Notes under the pieces: model-generated
The model's database searches: none
Told to the model about the DNA's origin: nothing
What the model saw: the letters and a program-made list of their open reading frames with translations, nothing else
From: Pseudomonas sp. NC02
GTDB taxonomy: Bacteria > Pseudomonadota > Gammaproteobacteria > Pseudomonadales > Pseudomonadaceae
Assembly: GCF_002874965.1 (NCBI RefSeq)
Contig: NZ_CP025624.1
Coordinates: 1,612,001-1,676,000, forward strand
DNA: 64,000 bases
Direction of reading: 5' to 3'
Part shown: piece by piece, positions 36,238 to 45,531 of the stretch
Layout of the letters: each line of letters begins with the position of its first letter
Numbering within the stretch: the stretch's first letter is position 1
Position numbers and translations under genes: made by a program

Positions 36238-36981
36238 GTGAGCCGCCTGCTATTGAACTGCGACATCGGCGAAAGCTTTGGCAACTGGACCTTGGGGCTG
36301 GACGCCGAAGTCATGCCGTTCATTGATTGCGCCAACGTAGCCTGCGGTTTCCACGCCGGCGACCCGAGCATCATGCGCAAGACCGTCAGCCTGGCCTTCG
36401 AGCATGGCGTGCAGGTGGGCGCGCACCCGGCGTACCAGGACCTGCAGGGTTTCGGCCGCCGCTCCATGGCCTACACCCCGCAGGAAATCCAGGACCTGTT
36501 GCACTACCAGGTCGGCGCCCTCGACGGTATTTGCCGGGCCCAGGGCGGGCGGGTCAGCTACGTCAAACCCCATGGCGCGATGTACAACGACATGATGGCC
36601 AAGCCTGCGCAATTGCGAGCGGTGATCCAGGCCGTGGCGGCCTACGACGCCAGCCTGCCATTGATGCTGATGGCCACCCGTGACAACAGCGCCGCCCAGG
36701 CCTTGGGTGACGAATATGGCGTGACCCTGTGGTTCGAAGCCTTTGCCGACCGTGCCTACGACAGCGCCGGCCATCTGGTCTCCCGCCAGTTGCCGGGCGC
36801 GGTGCATCATGACCCGGAAAAGATCATCCAGCAGGCCTTGATCATCGCCCGGGGAGAACAGTTGGTCGCCAGTGATGGCAGTCCGTTGCACCTGCAAGCC
36901 AATACCTTGTGCGTGCATGGCGATAACACCAGCTCAGTGGCTGCCGTGCAGCGCATCCGCGAGGCGTTGACCCCAGCATGA
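36238..36981 (+). CDS. pxpA: 5-oxoprolinase subunit A
   Basis: A 247-residue LamB/YcsF-family protein: [63 protein letters not shown] and LCVHGD all match PxpA. With PxpB and PxpC it hydrolyses 5-oxoproline to glutamate using ATP, repairing a damage product of glutamate/glutamine. It starts with GTG at 36238 after CAGGAG. Its stop overlaps the pxpB start by 4 bases. Confidence 0.95.
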   Translation: MSRLLLNCDIGESFGNWTLGLDAEVMPFIDCANVACGFHAGDPSIMRKTVSLAFEHGVQVGAHPAYQDLQGFGRRSMAYTPQEIQDLLHYQVGALDGICRAQGGRVSYVKPHGAMYNDMMAKPAQLRAVIQAVAAYDASLPLMLMATRDNSAAQALGDEYGVTLWFEAFADRAYDSAGHLVSRQLPGAVHHDPEKIIQQALIIARGEQLVASDGSPLHLQANTLCVHGDNTSSVAAVQRIREALTPA

Positions 36982-37682
36982 AGCCACGGATTGAAGTGGT
37001 GGCCATCGACTGCCTGATGGTGCGCCTGTTTGAGGTGATCGCCGAAGACAACATGCCCTGGATGCTCGCCGCCACCCGCCGTTTGCGCGAAGGTTTTGGC
37101 CCGGCGCTGGTGGACCTGGTGCCGTCCTACACGACCCTGATGGTGCACTACGACCTGCTGGCGCTGGACCCTGGCCAGGCACGGGCGTTGATCGACCAGG
37201 CGCTCAAGGAATTGCAGCCCGAACCCCAGGGCAGCGGGCGATGCCATGTGTTGCCGGTCTGGTATGACCTGAGTGTCGGCCCGGAGTTGGCGTTGCTGGC
37301 GCAGCGCAGTGGCCTGGCAGTGGAGGAGGTGATTCGCCGTCACAGCCAGCATGAGTACCAGGTATTCGCCTTGGGCTTCGCCCCGGGGTTTGCCTTTATG
37401 GGGCTGGTGGATGAACAGCTCGCGACACCGCGGCTCAACACCCCGCGCAAGCGGGTGGCGGCGGGCAGCGTGGGCATCGCCGAGCGGCAGACGGCGGCTT
37501 ATCCGGTGGTCTCGCCAGGTGGCTGGAACCTGATCGGCCGCACACCGGCCAAGTTGTTTGACCGCGAACGCGACGGCTACAGTCTGATGCAGCCGGGGGA
37601 CACCGTGCGTTACGAAGCGGTCAGCCATCGCGAATTCATCAACCTGGGTGGCGATGACACACCGTTGGAGGCCCAGGCATGA
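36978..37682 (+). CDS. pxpB: 5-oxoprolinase subunit B (KipI domain)
   Basis: A 234-residue KipI/allophanate-hydrolase subunit 1 domain. Seen: [11 protein letters not shown], the cyclophilin-like core with [31 protein letters not shown] and [20 protein letters not shown] overlaps at both ends couple it to pxpA and pxpC. Confidence 0.95.
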   Translation: MKPRIEVVAIDCLMVRLFEVIAEDNMPWMLAATRRLREGFGPALVDLVPSYTTLMVHYDLLALDPGQARALIDQALKELQPEPQGSGRCHVLPVWYDLSVGPELALLAQRSGLAVEEVIRRHSQHEYQVFALGFAPGFAFMGLVDEQLATPRLNTPRKRVAAGSVGIAERQTAAYPVVSPGGWNLIGRTPAKLFDRERDGYSLMQPGDTVRYEAVSHREFINLGGDDTPLEAQA

Positions 37683-38602
37683 GCCGCTTGTTGATCGAGG
37701 CCAGCACCCCGCTCTGCTTGTTGCAGGACGCTGGACGTTTTGGCGTAAGGCACTTGGGCGTGACCCAGGGCGGCGCGCTGGATTGGGTGTCGATGTCGTG
37801 GGCCAATTGGTTGCTGGGCAATGCCCTGGATGCGCCGGTGGTGGAAATCACCTTGGGTGGCTTCACCGTGCAGGCCGAGGCCTATTGCCTGCTGGCGCTG
37901 GCCGGGGCGGACTTGGGCGCGTATGTCGACGAGCGCGCGATCAGCCCGGGGCGCAGCTTTATTCTGCAAAAGGGCCAGCGCTTGCGTTTTACCCAGCCAT
38001 TCAGCGGTGCGCGGGCTTACCTGGCAGCGCCGGGCGGGTTTGATGCGCCGCAGGTGCTGGGCAGCTGCGCCACGGTGGGCCGTGAAGAACTGGGCGGGCT
38101 GGATGGCTTTGGCCGGTCACTGGCCGAAGGTGCGCAATTGACCTATTCGGGCGTGGGCGGTGCGATGCAGGTGTTGTCCGCCGGGCAATTGCCGAAGCTG
38201 GATTCCAAGGCGCCACTTGAGGTGATCCTCGGGGCGCAGATCGGTCAGTTTGGCGGGCAGAGTCTGTTTGATGTGTTCAACAGCGAGTGGACCCTCGACA
38301 GCCGTGCCGACCGCATGGGCATGCGCTTGCTGGGTACGCCGCTGGAATATCAGGGGCCGTCGCTGATCTCGGAAGGCATCCCGCTGGGGGCGATCCAGGT
38401 GCCGCCGGACGGGCAGCCGATTGTGTTGCTCAATGACCGGCAGACCATTGGCGGCTACCCACGATTGGGCGCGTTGACGCCATTGGCGTTGGCGCGGCTG
38501 GCGCAGTGCTTGCCGGGGGAGAAGGTGAGGTTGGCGCCGGTGGTGCAGGAGACGGCGCATCGCCAGCAAGTGGAGTATTTGCAGTACCTTGCCAGAAACT
38601 AA
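37679..38602 (+). CDS. pxpC: 5-oxoprolinase subunit C (KipA domain)
   Basis: A 307-residue KipA/allophanate-hydrolase subunit 2 domain: LLQDAGRFGVRHLGVTQGGALD, VEITLGGF, GARAYLAAPGGFD, SRADRMGMRL, LISEGIPLGAIQVPPDGQPI and QTIGGYPRLG. Last gene of pxpABC; a REPIN begins 16 bp after the stop. Confidence 0.95.
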   Translation: MSRLLIEASTPLCLLQDAGRFGVRHLGVTQGGALDWVSMSWANWLLGNALDAPVVEITLGGFTVQAEAYCLLALAGADLGAYVDERAISPGRSFILQKGQRLRFTQPFSGARAYLAAPGGFDAPQVLGSCATVGREELGGLDGFGRSLAEGAQLTYSGVGGAMQVLSAGQLPKLDSKAPLEVILGAQIGQFGGQSLFDVFNSEWTLDSRADRMGMRLLGTPLEYQGPSLISEGIPLGAIQVPPDGQPIVLLNDRQTIGGYPRLGALTPLALARLAQCLPGEKVRLAPVVQETAHRQQVEYLQYLARN

Positions 38603-38617
38603 AGACCGCCGCAGGAC

Positions 38618-38714
38618 AAAATGTGGGAGCGGGCTTGCTCGCGAAGGCGGTGTATCAGCCAATATATTCGGTGACTGACACTGCGCTTTCGCGAGCAAGC
38701 CCGCTCCCACATTT
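38618..38714. repeat. REPIN, copy 5
   Basis: The left arm, about 38618-38651, and right arm, 38681-38714, are near-complementary with the GTGGGAGCGGGCTTGCTCGC core. Between the convergent pxpC and vWA genes. Confidence 0.93.
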
Positions 38715-38738
38715 GATCGTGGTTGTCTGGGAAACAAC

Positions 38739-39917
38739 TTACTTCGACAAAAAGCGCATCCCTTCCTCAAGCCCGCGCAACGTCAACGGAAACATCTGGT
38801 CTTCGATCAAGTCCCGGACAATCCCGGTGGACGCCGTATAGCCCCAGGTATCTTTCGGGTACGGATTAATCCAGATCAGCTTCTTGTACTTCTCCATGAA
38901 CCGCTGCATCCACACATACCCGGGCTCTTCATTCCAGTGCTCGACGCTGCCGCCGGCCTGGGTGATTTCATACGGCGCCATGGCCGCATCGCCGATAAAG
39001 ATCACTTTGTAGTCGGCACCGTACTTGTGCAGCAAATCCTGGGTCGAGGTGCGTTCCGAGCCCCGGCGCATGTTGTTCTTCCACACCGATTCATAGATGA
39101 AGTTGTGGAAGTAGAAATACTCCAGGTGCTTGAACTCGGTCTTGCACGCCGAGAACAACTCTTCGCAAGTCTTCACATGGGCATCCATCGAGCCGCCGAT
39201 GTCGAACAGCAGCAACAGCTTGATGGTGTTGCGCCGCTCCGGGCGCATCTGGATATTCAGCAGCCCGGCATCGCGGGCCGTATGGTCGATGGTGCCGTCA
39301 ATGTCGAGCTCTTCCGCCGCACCCTGGCGTGCGAACTTGCGCAGGCGGCGCAGGGCGATCTTGATGTTGCGCGTGCCCAGTTCCACCGAATCATCGAGGT
39401 TCTTGTACTCGCGCTGGTCCCAGACCTTGACCGCCTTGCCCTGGCGCTTGCCGGCATCCCCCACGCGTATGCCTTCGGGGTTGAAGCCGCCGGAGCCGAA
39501 GGGGCTGGTACCGCCGGTGCCGATCCACTTGTTGCCGCCGGCGTGGCGTTCCTTCTGTTCTTCGAGACGTTTCTTGAATTCTTCGATGAGCTTGTCGAGG
39601 CCGCCGAGGGACTGGATCTGTGCGCGTTCCTCGTCGGTCAGCGAGCGTTCGAATTCCTTGCGCAGCCAGTCTTCGGGGATCAGTGCCTGCAGGTGATCGT
39701 CGAGTTTTTCCAGGCCGTTGAAGTAGGCGCCGAAGGCCCGGTCGAACTTGTCGAAATGCCGTTCGTCCTTCACCAGGATCGCCCGGGCCAGGTAGTAGAA
39801 CTCGTCCATGTCGGCGAAGGTCACGCGCTGTTTCAGCGCGTTGATCAGGTCCAGCAGCTCACGCACCGACACCGGCACCTTGGCTGCACGCATTTCATTG
39901 AACAGGTTGAGCAGCAT
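38739..39917 (-). CDS. von Willebrand factor A domain protein, CoxE-like
   Basis: A 392-residue protein. The N-terminal part (LLNLFNEMRAAKVPVSVRELLDLI, YYLARAILVKDERHFDKFDRAFGAYF) is CoxE-like. A Gly-rich linker follows around residues 130-150. The C-terminal vWA domain has LLLLFDIGGSMDAHVK as its metal-ion-dependent adhesion site, DxGxS instead of DxSxS. It lies 11 bp downstream of the MoxR ATPase gene. Such MoxR-vWA pairs act as chaperone systems that activate or assemble other proteins; the client here is unknown. Confidence 0.9.
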   Translation of the reverse strand: MLLNLFNEMRAAKVPVSVRELLDLINALKQRVTFADMDEFYYLARAILVKDERHFDKFDRAFGAYFNGLEKLDDHLQALIPEDWLRKEFERSLTDEERAQIQSLGGLDKLIEEFKKRLEEQKERHAGGNKWIGTGGTSPFGSGGFNPEGIRVGDAGKRQGKAVKVWDQREYKNLDDSVELGTRNIKIALRRLRKFARQGAAEELDIDGTIDHTARDAGLLNIQMRPERRNTIKLLLLFDIGGSMDAHVKTCEELFSACKTEFKHLEYFYFHNFIYESVWKNNMRRGSERTSTQDLLHKYGADYKVIFIGDAAMAPYEITQAGGSVEHWNEEPGYVWMQRFMEKYKKLIWINPYPKDTWGYTASTGIVRDLIEDQMFPLTLRGLEEGMRFLSK

Positions 39918-39928
39918 GGCAATCGCCC

Positions 39929-40774
39929 TTATCGGTTACCGCGACGGCTCATGAACGCCAGGCGTTCCAGCAACTGCACGTCCTGCTCGTTCTTCACCAG
40001 GGCACCGGCCAGGGGCGGGATGGCCTTGGTGGGGTCGCGCTCGCGCAGCACCGCTTCGCCGATGTTGTCGGCCATCAGCAGTTTCAGCCAGTCCACCAGT
40101 TCGGAGGTGGACGGTTTTTTCTTCAGGCCCGGTACTTTGCGCACGTCAAAGAATACGTCGAGGGCTTCGCTGACCAGGTCTTTCTTGATGTCCGGGTAGT
40201 GCACGTCGACGATCTTTTGCAGGGTGGTGCGGTCCGGGAAGGCGATGTAGTGGAAGAAGCAGCGGCGCAGGAACGCGTCCGGCAGCTCTTTTTCGTTGTT
40301 GGAAGTAATGATGATGATCGGGCGCTTCTTGGCCTTGATGGTCTCGTCGATTTCGTAGACGTAGAACTCCATCTTGTCGAGTTCTTGCAGCAGGTCGTTG
40401 GGGAACTCGATGTCGGCCTTGTCGATTTCGTCGATCAGCAGGATGACCCGCTCCTCGGACTCGAAGGCTTCCCAGAGCTTGCCCTTTTTCAGGTAGTTGC
40501 GTACGTCGTGCACCTTGTCCACGCCCAGCTGCGAGTCCCGCAGGCGGCTCACCGCGTCGTACTCGTACAGGCCCTGGTGCGCCTTGGTGGTGGACTTGAT
40601 GTGCCAGGTGATCAGCTTGGCGCCAAAGGATTCGGCCAGTTGCTCGGCGAGCATGGTCTTGCCGGTGCCCGGTTCGCCCTTGACCAGCAGTGGCCGCTCC
40701 AATGTGATGGCGGCGTTGACGGCCAGTTTCAGGTCATCGGTGGCAACGTAGGCCTGGGTGCCTTCGAACTTCAT
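39929..40774 (-). CDS. MoxR-family AAA+ ATPase
   Basis: A 281-residue AAA+ protein. Walker A is GEPGTGKT (33-40), Walker B LLIDEIDKAD, sensor 1 IIITSNNEKELPDAFLRR with the arginine finger region, then a helical lid (PSTSELVDWLKLL). It precedes the vWA gene in one operon and would work with it as a chaperone pair. Confidence 0.93.
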   Translation of the reverse strand: MKFEGTQAYVATDDLKLAVNAAITLERPLLVKGEPGTGKTMLAEQLAESFGAKLITWHIKSTTKAHQGLYEYDAVSRLRDSQLGVDKVHDVRNYLKKGKLWEAFESEERVILLIDEIDKADIEFPNDLLQELDKMEFYVYEIDETIKAKKRPIIIITSNNEKELPDAFLRRCFFHYIAFPDRTTLQKIVDVHYPDIKKDLVSEALDVFFDVRKVPGLKKKPSTSELVDWLKLLMADNIGEAVLRERDPTKAIPPLAGALVKNEQDVQLLERLAFMSRRGNR

Positions 40775-40916
40775 CTATCAATCCTCGAACGTGACGCCGA
40801 ACGGTGCAGGACCGAAGCGGGCGAGTAATCAGCTTGGCCCGACTATACCGCGCAGCCCCGGCGACTGTGAACGCAGACGGGCTATTCAGTCTCTGAATGG
40901 GCAGTCACGTTGAAGA

Positions 40917-41993
40917 TCAATCTGTCGAGGGCTTGGGTTGTTCATAGCGGGCGTTGAAGGCCTGGACAAAACCATTGCGCAAAATCTGCAAAAACGCCTG
41001 GAACGCGCTGATATCTTGCTGGTGCACGTTGCCGCTGAGCTCCACGCGGGTGGCGAACTGGTTTTTCTGCTGGTTCTTCAGCACGGTTTCGCTGACGCCA
41101 ACCACCGCCTCCCAGATCGACCGGAAGATGCCCTTGTCCTTGTTCTCGACATCCTGCTGCCAGTTGAACACTTCGACATTGCGCAGCAAAGGCTTGATGT
41201 AGCCGGTCAACTGGCCTTTTTCGGCCTGGGCTTCCACCACCAGGTCGCCGTTGCCGGCATTGAAGTCGAACTTGCCGTAGGCCGAGGCGAAGTCATTCAT
41301 GCGCTTGAGTTCGATATCCCGGGCCCGGAAGCGGAATTCGAAGTTTTCGAAATTGCTCAGGGGGTCGAACGTGGCGGTGGCTTCCAGCGGTGCCTGGCCC
41401 AGAAACAGCGCCTTGCCGTCGAAGCGCGCGTCGCGCTGGCCTTTGACATCCACCACGTTGGTCAGGTTGTAGAAGCTGGCGTTGACCTGGGTTGCGTACA
41501 TATTGACCGGCGGTTTCGAACTGAAGTTATGGAACGCGATCTTGCCGTCGTCGATGCGTACCTCGTTGAGGGTGATCGGCAACAGTTTGCTCAGTTGTGC
41601 CCGCCAGTCGGTGCCCTGACCGGTCTGGGACGCCTGTTTGTTGGTGCCGCCGTCGACGAAGTTCAGCTCCGGCTTGATGAACTGTGCCTCGGCCACCACT
41701 GCGTGGTCGTACCACAGCGAATGCCAGCTGACCGACAGGTCGATCACCGGCGCCTTGACGAACGGTACCGGCACCTTGCCGTCGACCTTGACGATCTGCA
41801 GGCCGTTGATCCGATAGGCGCCGCGCCACAGTGCGAGGTCGACATCGGTGACCTGGCCGCGGTAATCGCCCATGTCGGCGAGTTTGTCATTCAGGTAATT
41901 GCGCACCAGATAGGGCAGGGCGATATCCAGGACGACCAGCAGTACCACGACCCCGACGAGGGTCCAGAGCGGCCAACTGTAGCGACGTTTCAT
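40917..41993 (-). CDS. AsmA/DUF748-like membrane-anchored periplasmic protein
   Basis: A 358-residue protein with one N-terminal transmembrane helix (WPLWTLVGVVVLLVVLDIALPYLV) and a long beta-rich periplasmic part: VDLALWRGAYRINGLQI, PVIDLSVSWHSLWYDHAVVAEAQF, FHNFSSKPPVNMYATQVNASF. This is the pattern of DUF748/AsmA-like proteins linked to envelope lipid handling. The ATG at 41993 gives the MKRRYSWP start; the frame stays open further upstream into the region opposite cysK, but that part has no homology-like character. Confidence 0.85.
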   Translation of the reverse strand: MKRRYSWPLWTLVGVVVLLVVLDIALPYLVRNYLNDKLADMGDYRGQVTDVDLALWRGAYRINGLQIVKVDGKVPVPFVKAPVIDLSVSWHSLWYDHAVVAEAQFIKPELNFVDGGTNKQASQTGQGTDWRAQLSKLLPITLNEVRIDDGKIAFHNFSSKPPVNMYATQVNASFYNLTNVVDVKGQRDARFDGKALFLGQAPLEATATFDPLSNFENFEFRFRARDIELKRMNDFASAYGKFDFNAGNGDLVVEAQAEKGQLTGYIKPLLRNVEVFNWQQDVENKDKGIFRSIWEAVVGVSETVLKNQQKNQFATRVELSGNVHQQDISAFQAFLQILRNGFVQAFNARYEQPKPSTD

Positions 41994-42116
41994 AGGAAAA
42001 TTCTCCATCCGTGTAGGCGATTGACTGCTGGCGCCGCCGGACGTTCGCTTGACTGGACGCCTTGCAGCACGAGGCATACCCTTGGGGCCTTCCTGAAATT
42101 GCCTTAAGGACCCGTC

Positions 42117-43091
42117 ATGAGCCGCATTTTTGCAGACAACGCGCACTCCATCGGTAACACGCCCCTGGTTCAGATCAACCGTATCGCGCCGCGTGGCGTG
42201 ACTATCCTGGCCAAGATCGAAGGGCGTAACCCGGGGTATTCGGTGAAGTGCCGGATTGGCGCAAACATGATCTGGGATGCCGAAGGCAGCGGCAAACTCA
42301 AGCCGGGCATGACCATTGTCGAGCCGACTTCCGGCAACACCGGGATCGGCCTGGCATTTGTCGCCGCCGCCCGTGGTTACAAGCTGTTGCTGACCATGCC
42401 CGCCTCCATGAGCATCGAGCGCCGCAAGGTGCTCAAGGCCCTCGGTGCCGAACTGGTGTTGACCGAGCCGGCCAAGGGCATGAAGGGCGCGATTGAAAAA
42501 GCCGGCGAAATCCTTGCCAGCGACCCGGCCAGGTACTTTATGCCGGCCCAGTTCGAAAACCCGGCCAACCCGGCGATCCACGAGAAAACCACCGGTCCGG
42601 AAATCTGGAATGACACTGATGGCGCGGTGGACGTGCTGGTAGCGGGCGTGGGCACTGGCGGCACCATCACCGGGGTGTCGCGCTATATCAAGAACATCCA
42701 GGGCAAGCCGATCCTGTCGGTGGCGGTGGAGCCGATCAGTTCGCCAGTGATTACCCAGGCGCTGGCCGGTGAAGAGATCAAGCCCAGCCCCCACAAGATC
42801 CAGGGTATCGGCGCCGGTTTTGTGCCGAAGAACCTCGACCTGTCGATGGTCGACCGGGTCGAACTGGTCAGCGACGAAGAATCCAAGGCCATGGCGTTGC
42901 GCCTGATGCAGGAGGAGGGGATTCTGTGTGGTATCTCCTGCGGCGCGGCGATGGCCGTGGCGGTGCGCCTGGCGGAGAAGCCGGAAATGCAGGGCAAGAC
43001 CATCGTCGTGGTGCTGCCGGACTCCGGTGAACGCTACCTGTCGAGCATGCTGTTCGCCGATTTGTTCACCGATCAGGAAAACCAGGCTTGA
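42117..43091 (+). CDS. cysK: Cysteine synthase A (O-acetylserine sulfhydrylase)
   Basis: A 324-residue PLP enzyme joining O-acetylserine and sulfide to make cysteine. The PLP Lys is in [17 protein letters not shown], the substrate loop is [19 protein letters not shown], the phosphate loop is [15 protein letters not shown], and [12 protein letters not shown] is typical of CysK rather than CysM. Length and termini follow E. coli CysK (MSRIFADN ... [10 protein letters not shown]). A single gene divergent from the AsmA-like gene. Confidence 0.95.
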   Translation: MSRIFADNAHSIGNTPLVQINRIAPRGVTILAKIEGRNPGYSVKCRIGANMIWDAEGSGKLKPGMTIVEPTSGNTGIGLAFVAAARGYKLLLTMPASMSIERRKVLKALGAELVLTEPAKGMKGAIEKAGEILASDPARYFMPAQFENPANPAIHEKTTGPEIWNDTDGAVDVLVAGVGTGGTITGVSRYIKNIQGKPILSVAVEPISSPVITQALAGEEIKPSPHKIQGIGAGFVPKNLDLSMVDRVELVSDEESKAMALRLMQEEGILCGISCGAAMAVAVRLAEKPEMQGKTIVVVLPDSGERYLSSMLFADLFTDQENQA

Positions 43092-43277
43092 TTCAAATCA
43101 GCGCGATGGCGTGGCCCTTATGCATAATTGGCCCGTTATCGCGCACCGCTAGATGCTGATTGTTGGAGTGCGCGGGTTTTTCCCGAGGCCCGGAGTGTTT
43201 ATCATGGCCGGCTGCTACGTCTGGTTTCCCCTTAACGGGAGGCTAATGGCCAGACGCCTATTTCCAGGAGTTGCTGC

Positions 43278-44216
43278 ATGACCTTTTCTTTGGCCGCCAA
43301 ACTGTCGGTGTTGCTGCTGTTTATCGGCAGCACGCTGTATGTGCATTTGCGTGGCAAGGCCCGTTTGCCGATGTTGCGTCAGTTCGTCAACCATTCAGCG
43401 CTGTTCGCCCCGTACAACGCCTTGATGTACATCTTCTCCGCCGTGCCGTCCAAGCCGTACCTGGACCGCAGCAAGTTCCCGGAGCTGGACGTGCTCAAGG
43501 ACAACTGGGAAGTGATTCGCGAAGAGGCCATGCACCTGTTCGACGAGGGCTACATCCGCGCCGCGGAGAAGAACAACGACGCCGGTTTCGGCTCGTTCTT
43601 CAAGAAGGGCTGGAAGCGTTTCTACCTCAAGTGGTACGACAAACCGTTGCCGTCGGCTGAACTGCTGTGCCCGAAAACCGTGGCCCTGGTCAGCAGTATT
43701 CCCAACGTCAAGGGCGCGATGTTCGCCCTGTTGCCAGGTGGCAGCCACCTCAACCCGCATCGCGACCCGTTTGCCGGTTCCCTGCGTTATCACCTGGGGC
43801 TGTCCACGCCGAACTCCGATGACTGCCGTATTTTCGTCGACGGCCAGGTGTACGCCTGGCGCGACGGTGAAGATGTAATGTTCGACGAGACCTACGTGCA
43901 CTGGGTGAAGAACGAAACCGAGCACACCCGGGTGATCCTGTTCTGCGACATCGAACGCCCGCTGAGCAACCGCCTGATGACCCGCATCAACCGTTGGGTC
44001 AGCGCGCAACTGGGGCGCGCCACCGCGCCGCAGAACCTGGATGACGAACGCGTTGGCGGGATCAACCAGGCGTATGCCTGGAGCAAGCGCTTCAGCGACA
44101 GCTTCAGTGGCGTGGTCAAGCAGTGGAAGCGCAAGCATCCGAAGGCTTATCGCATCCTGCGGCCAGTGCTGGCGGTGGTGGTGCTGACGGCGCTGGGGTA
44201 TTGGTTGTTTGGTTAA
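43278..44216 (+). CDS. lpxO: Lipid A 2-hydroxylase, Fe(II)/2-oxoglutarate dioxygenase
   Basis: A 312-residue aspartyl/asparaginyl beta-hydroxylase-family enzyme anchored by N-terminal (residues 6-23) and C-terminal (ILRPVLAVVVLTALGYWLF) helices. The iron facial triad is HRDP in GGSHLNPHRDPFAGSLRYHLGLS plus the later His in YVHWVKNETEHTRVI. LpxO hydroxylates the secondary lauroyl chains of lipid A at the inner membrane. GGAG precedes the ATG; a clear terminator follows. Confidence 0.92.
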   Translation: MTFSLAAKLSVLLLFIGSTLYVHLRGKARLPMLRQFVNHSALFAPYNALMYIFSAVPSKPYLDRSKFPELDVLKDNWEVIREEAMHLFDEGYIRAAEKNNDAGFGSFFKKGWKRFYLKWYDKPLPSAELLCPKTVALVSSIPNVKGAMFALLPGGSHLNPHRDPFAGSLRYHLGLSTPNSDDCRIFVDGQVYAWRDGEDVMFDETYVHWVKNETEHTRVILFCDIERPLSNRLMTRINRWVSAQLGRATAPQNLDDERVGGINQAYAWSKRFSDSFSGVVKQWKRKHPKAYRILRPVLAVVVLTALGYWLFG

Positions 44217-44232
44217 GGCGTTTGCAGGCTCG

Positions 44233-44261
44233 AAAAAACCGCTCCGATGAGCGGTTTTTTT
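44233..44261 (+). terminator. Intrinsic terminator of lpxO
   Basis: A perfect 12-bp stem, AAAAAACCGCTC with GAGCGGTTTTTT, with loop CGAT and a run of seven T. Its symmetric A and T tracts would also allow termination in the other direction. Confidence 0.92.
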
Positions 44262-44632
44262 ATGCGCTGGATTTGTGCGGGCGAAGTTATTGCAAAGCAT
44301 GTCCCCAGCTGGTTATAGTCGGCCGCAGGTGTTTCCAGACACCTTGTTCATCCCTCCATAAAAGATCAGCACATGCCAGCTTCCCTGCGCATAGCGGTAG
44401 TCGATTCAGCGGTCAACGCTGCGGTCGTGCCGTGCGGGAGCCAGCAGCCTGCGCAGATCAGTCACTACCCCCCACCTGTCAGTAGCACGCCGGTGTACGC
44501 AGTCGTATCACCGCCGGGTGTTGGCATTTCGGGCTGATCAGCTGATGGCTGTTCCCCTGTGCCCGCCTGAAAAAACCTACTGAATTTCAGCTGTTGCTGA
44601 GTTGGCTTTTTGCCTGATCACAGGTGGTATCC
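44262..44632. other. 371-bp gap between lpxO and an EamA gene, with a 54-codon open frame
   Basis: One small frame, 44373-44537 (MPASLRIAVVDSAVNAAVV..., 54 residues, Ser/Pro/Val-rich tail YPPPVSSTPVYAVVSPPG), could be a leader or small protein. Only a weak AAAGATC precedes it, and I recognise no family, so it is not called. The rest holds the promoter of the EamA gene. Confidence 0.3.
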
Positions 44633-45493
44633 ATGTCTGTTCTTTCGAAACAATCCGTGGCCGCGGCGGCCTCGACGAGCCTGTTTGTCTTGCTGTGGAG
44701 CAGCGGGGCGATTTTCTCCAAATGGGGCCTGGCCCACGCTTCACCCTTTGCGTTTCTGCTGATCCGTTTCGCCATCGCCCTGGCGGGGTTGGTGATACTG
44801 GTACCGATCCTCAAGCTGAAGTTGCCGCGTCCCGGCAAGCCGATGCTTTACGCGGCGGCTACCGGGCTGGTGCTGTTGGGGGCCTACCAGATTTTCTATC
44901 TGCTGGCCCTGGACCTCAAAGTCACGCCCGGCATGATGGCAACCATCATGGGCGTGCAGCCGATCCTGACCGTGGTGTTGATGGAGCGCCGGCGCTCCTG
45001 GAGCCGGATGTTCGGCCTCGCGCTGGGATTGGCGGGGTTGATCATGGTGGTGTACCAGGGCATCGGGATGTCCGGCATGTCCCTGGCAGGCATGCTTTTT
45101 GGCCTGTTGGCCCTGGCCAGCATGACCTTTGGTTCGATCATGCAGAAGCGCATCACCGATAACCCGTTGGGCACGCTGCCTGTGCAATACCTGGCAGGCT
45201 TGCTGTTGTGCTCGGTGTTTGTGCCGTTCCAGCCGTTCCACTTTGAACACAACACCGGCTTTTTCGTGCCGGTGCTGTGGATGGGGCTGGTGGTGTCGTT
45301 GCTGGCGACGCTGTTGCTGTACCGGCTGATTGCCCGGGGCAACCTGGTGAATGTCACCAGCTTGTTCTACCTGGTGCCCGCGGTGACGGCGGTGATGGAC
45401 TACCTGATCTTCGGCAACAAGCTGGCAATGTTGAGCTTGCTGGGGATGGGCTTGATCATCGTCGGATTGGCTTTTGTGTTCCGTAAGGGCTGA
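44633..45493 (+). CDS. EamA/DMT-family transporter
   Basis: A 286-residue ten-helix permease with two EamA repeats: LLWSSGAIFSKWGLAHASPF opens the first and GMLFGLLALASMTFGSIMQK the second. Each ends with the family signature near a long helix (MMATIMGVQPILTVVLMERR and VTSLFYLVPAVTAVMDYLIF). Probably a metabolite or drug exporter; the substrate is unknown. The ATG at 44633 follows CAGGTGG. Confidence 0.9.
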   Translation: MSVLSKQSVAAAASTSLFVLLWSSGAIFSKWGLAHASPFAFLLIRFAIALAGLVILVPILKLKLPRPGKPMLYAAATGLVLLGAYQIFYLLALDLKVTPGMMATIMGVQPILTVVLMERRRSWSRMFGLALGLAGLIMVVYQGIGMSGMSLAGMLFGLLALASMTFGSIMQKRITDNPLGTLPVQYLAGLLLCSVFVPFQPFHFEHNTGFFVPVLWMGLVVSLLATLLLYRLIARGNLVNVTSLFYLVPAVTAVMDYLIFGNKLAMLSLLGMGLIIVGLAFVFRKG

Positions 45494-45503
45494 TAAACCC
45501 AAC

Positions 45504-45531
45504 GCTGTAGGAGCCAAAAAGCTCCTACAGC
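45504..45531. terminator. Bidirectional hairpin between two convergent EamA genes
   Basis: Perfect 11-bp arms GCTGTAGGAGC and GCTCCTACAGC with a CAAAAA loop. It lies 11 bases after one stop codon and overlaps the stop of the opposite gene. The sequence resembles a single REP of the GTAGGAGC type and probably serves as the shared terminator. Confidence 0.65.

Noticed and set aside
41994..42794. Upstream extension of the AsmA-like gene.
   Set aside because: It lies opposite cysK, has no homology-like character, and the ATG at 41993 gives a proper membrane anchor at the N-terminus.
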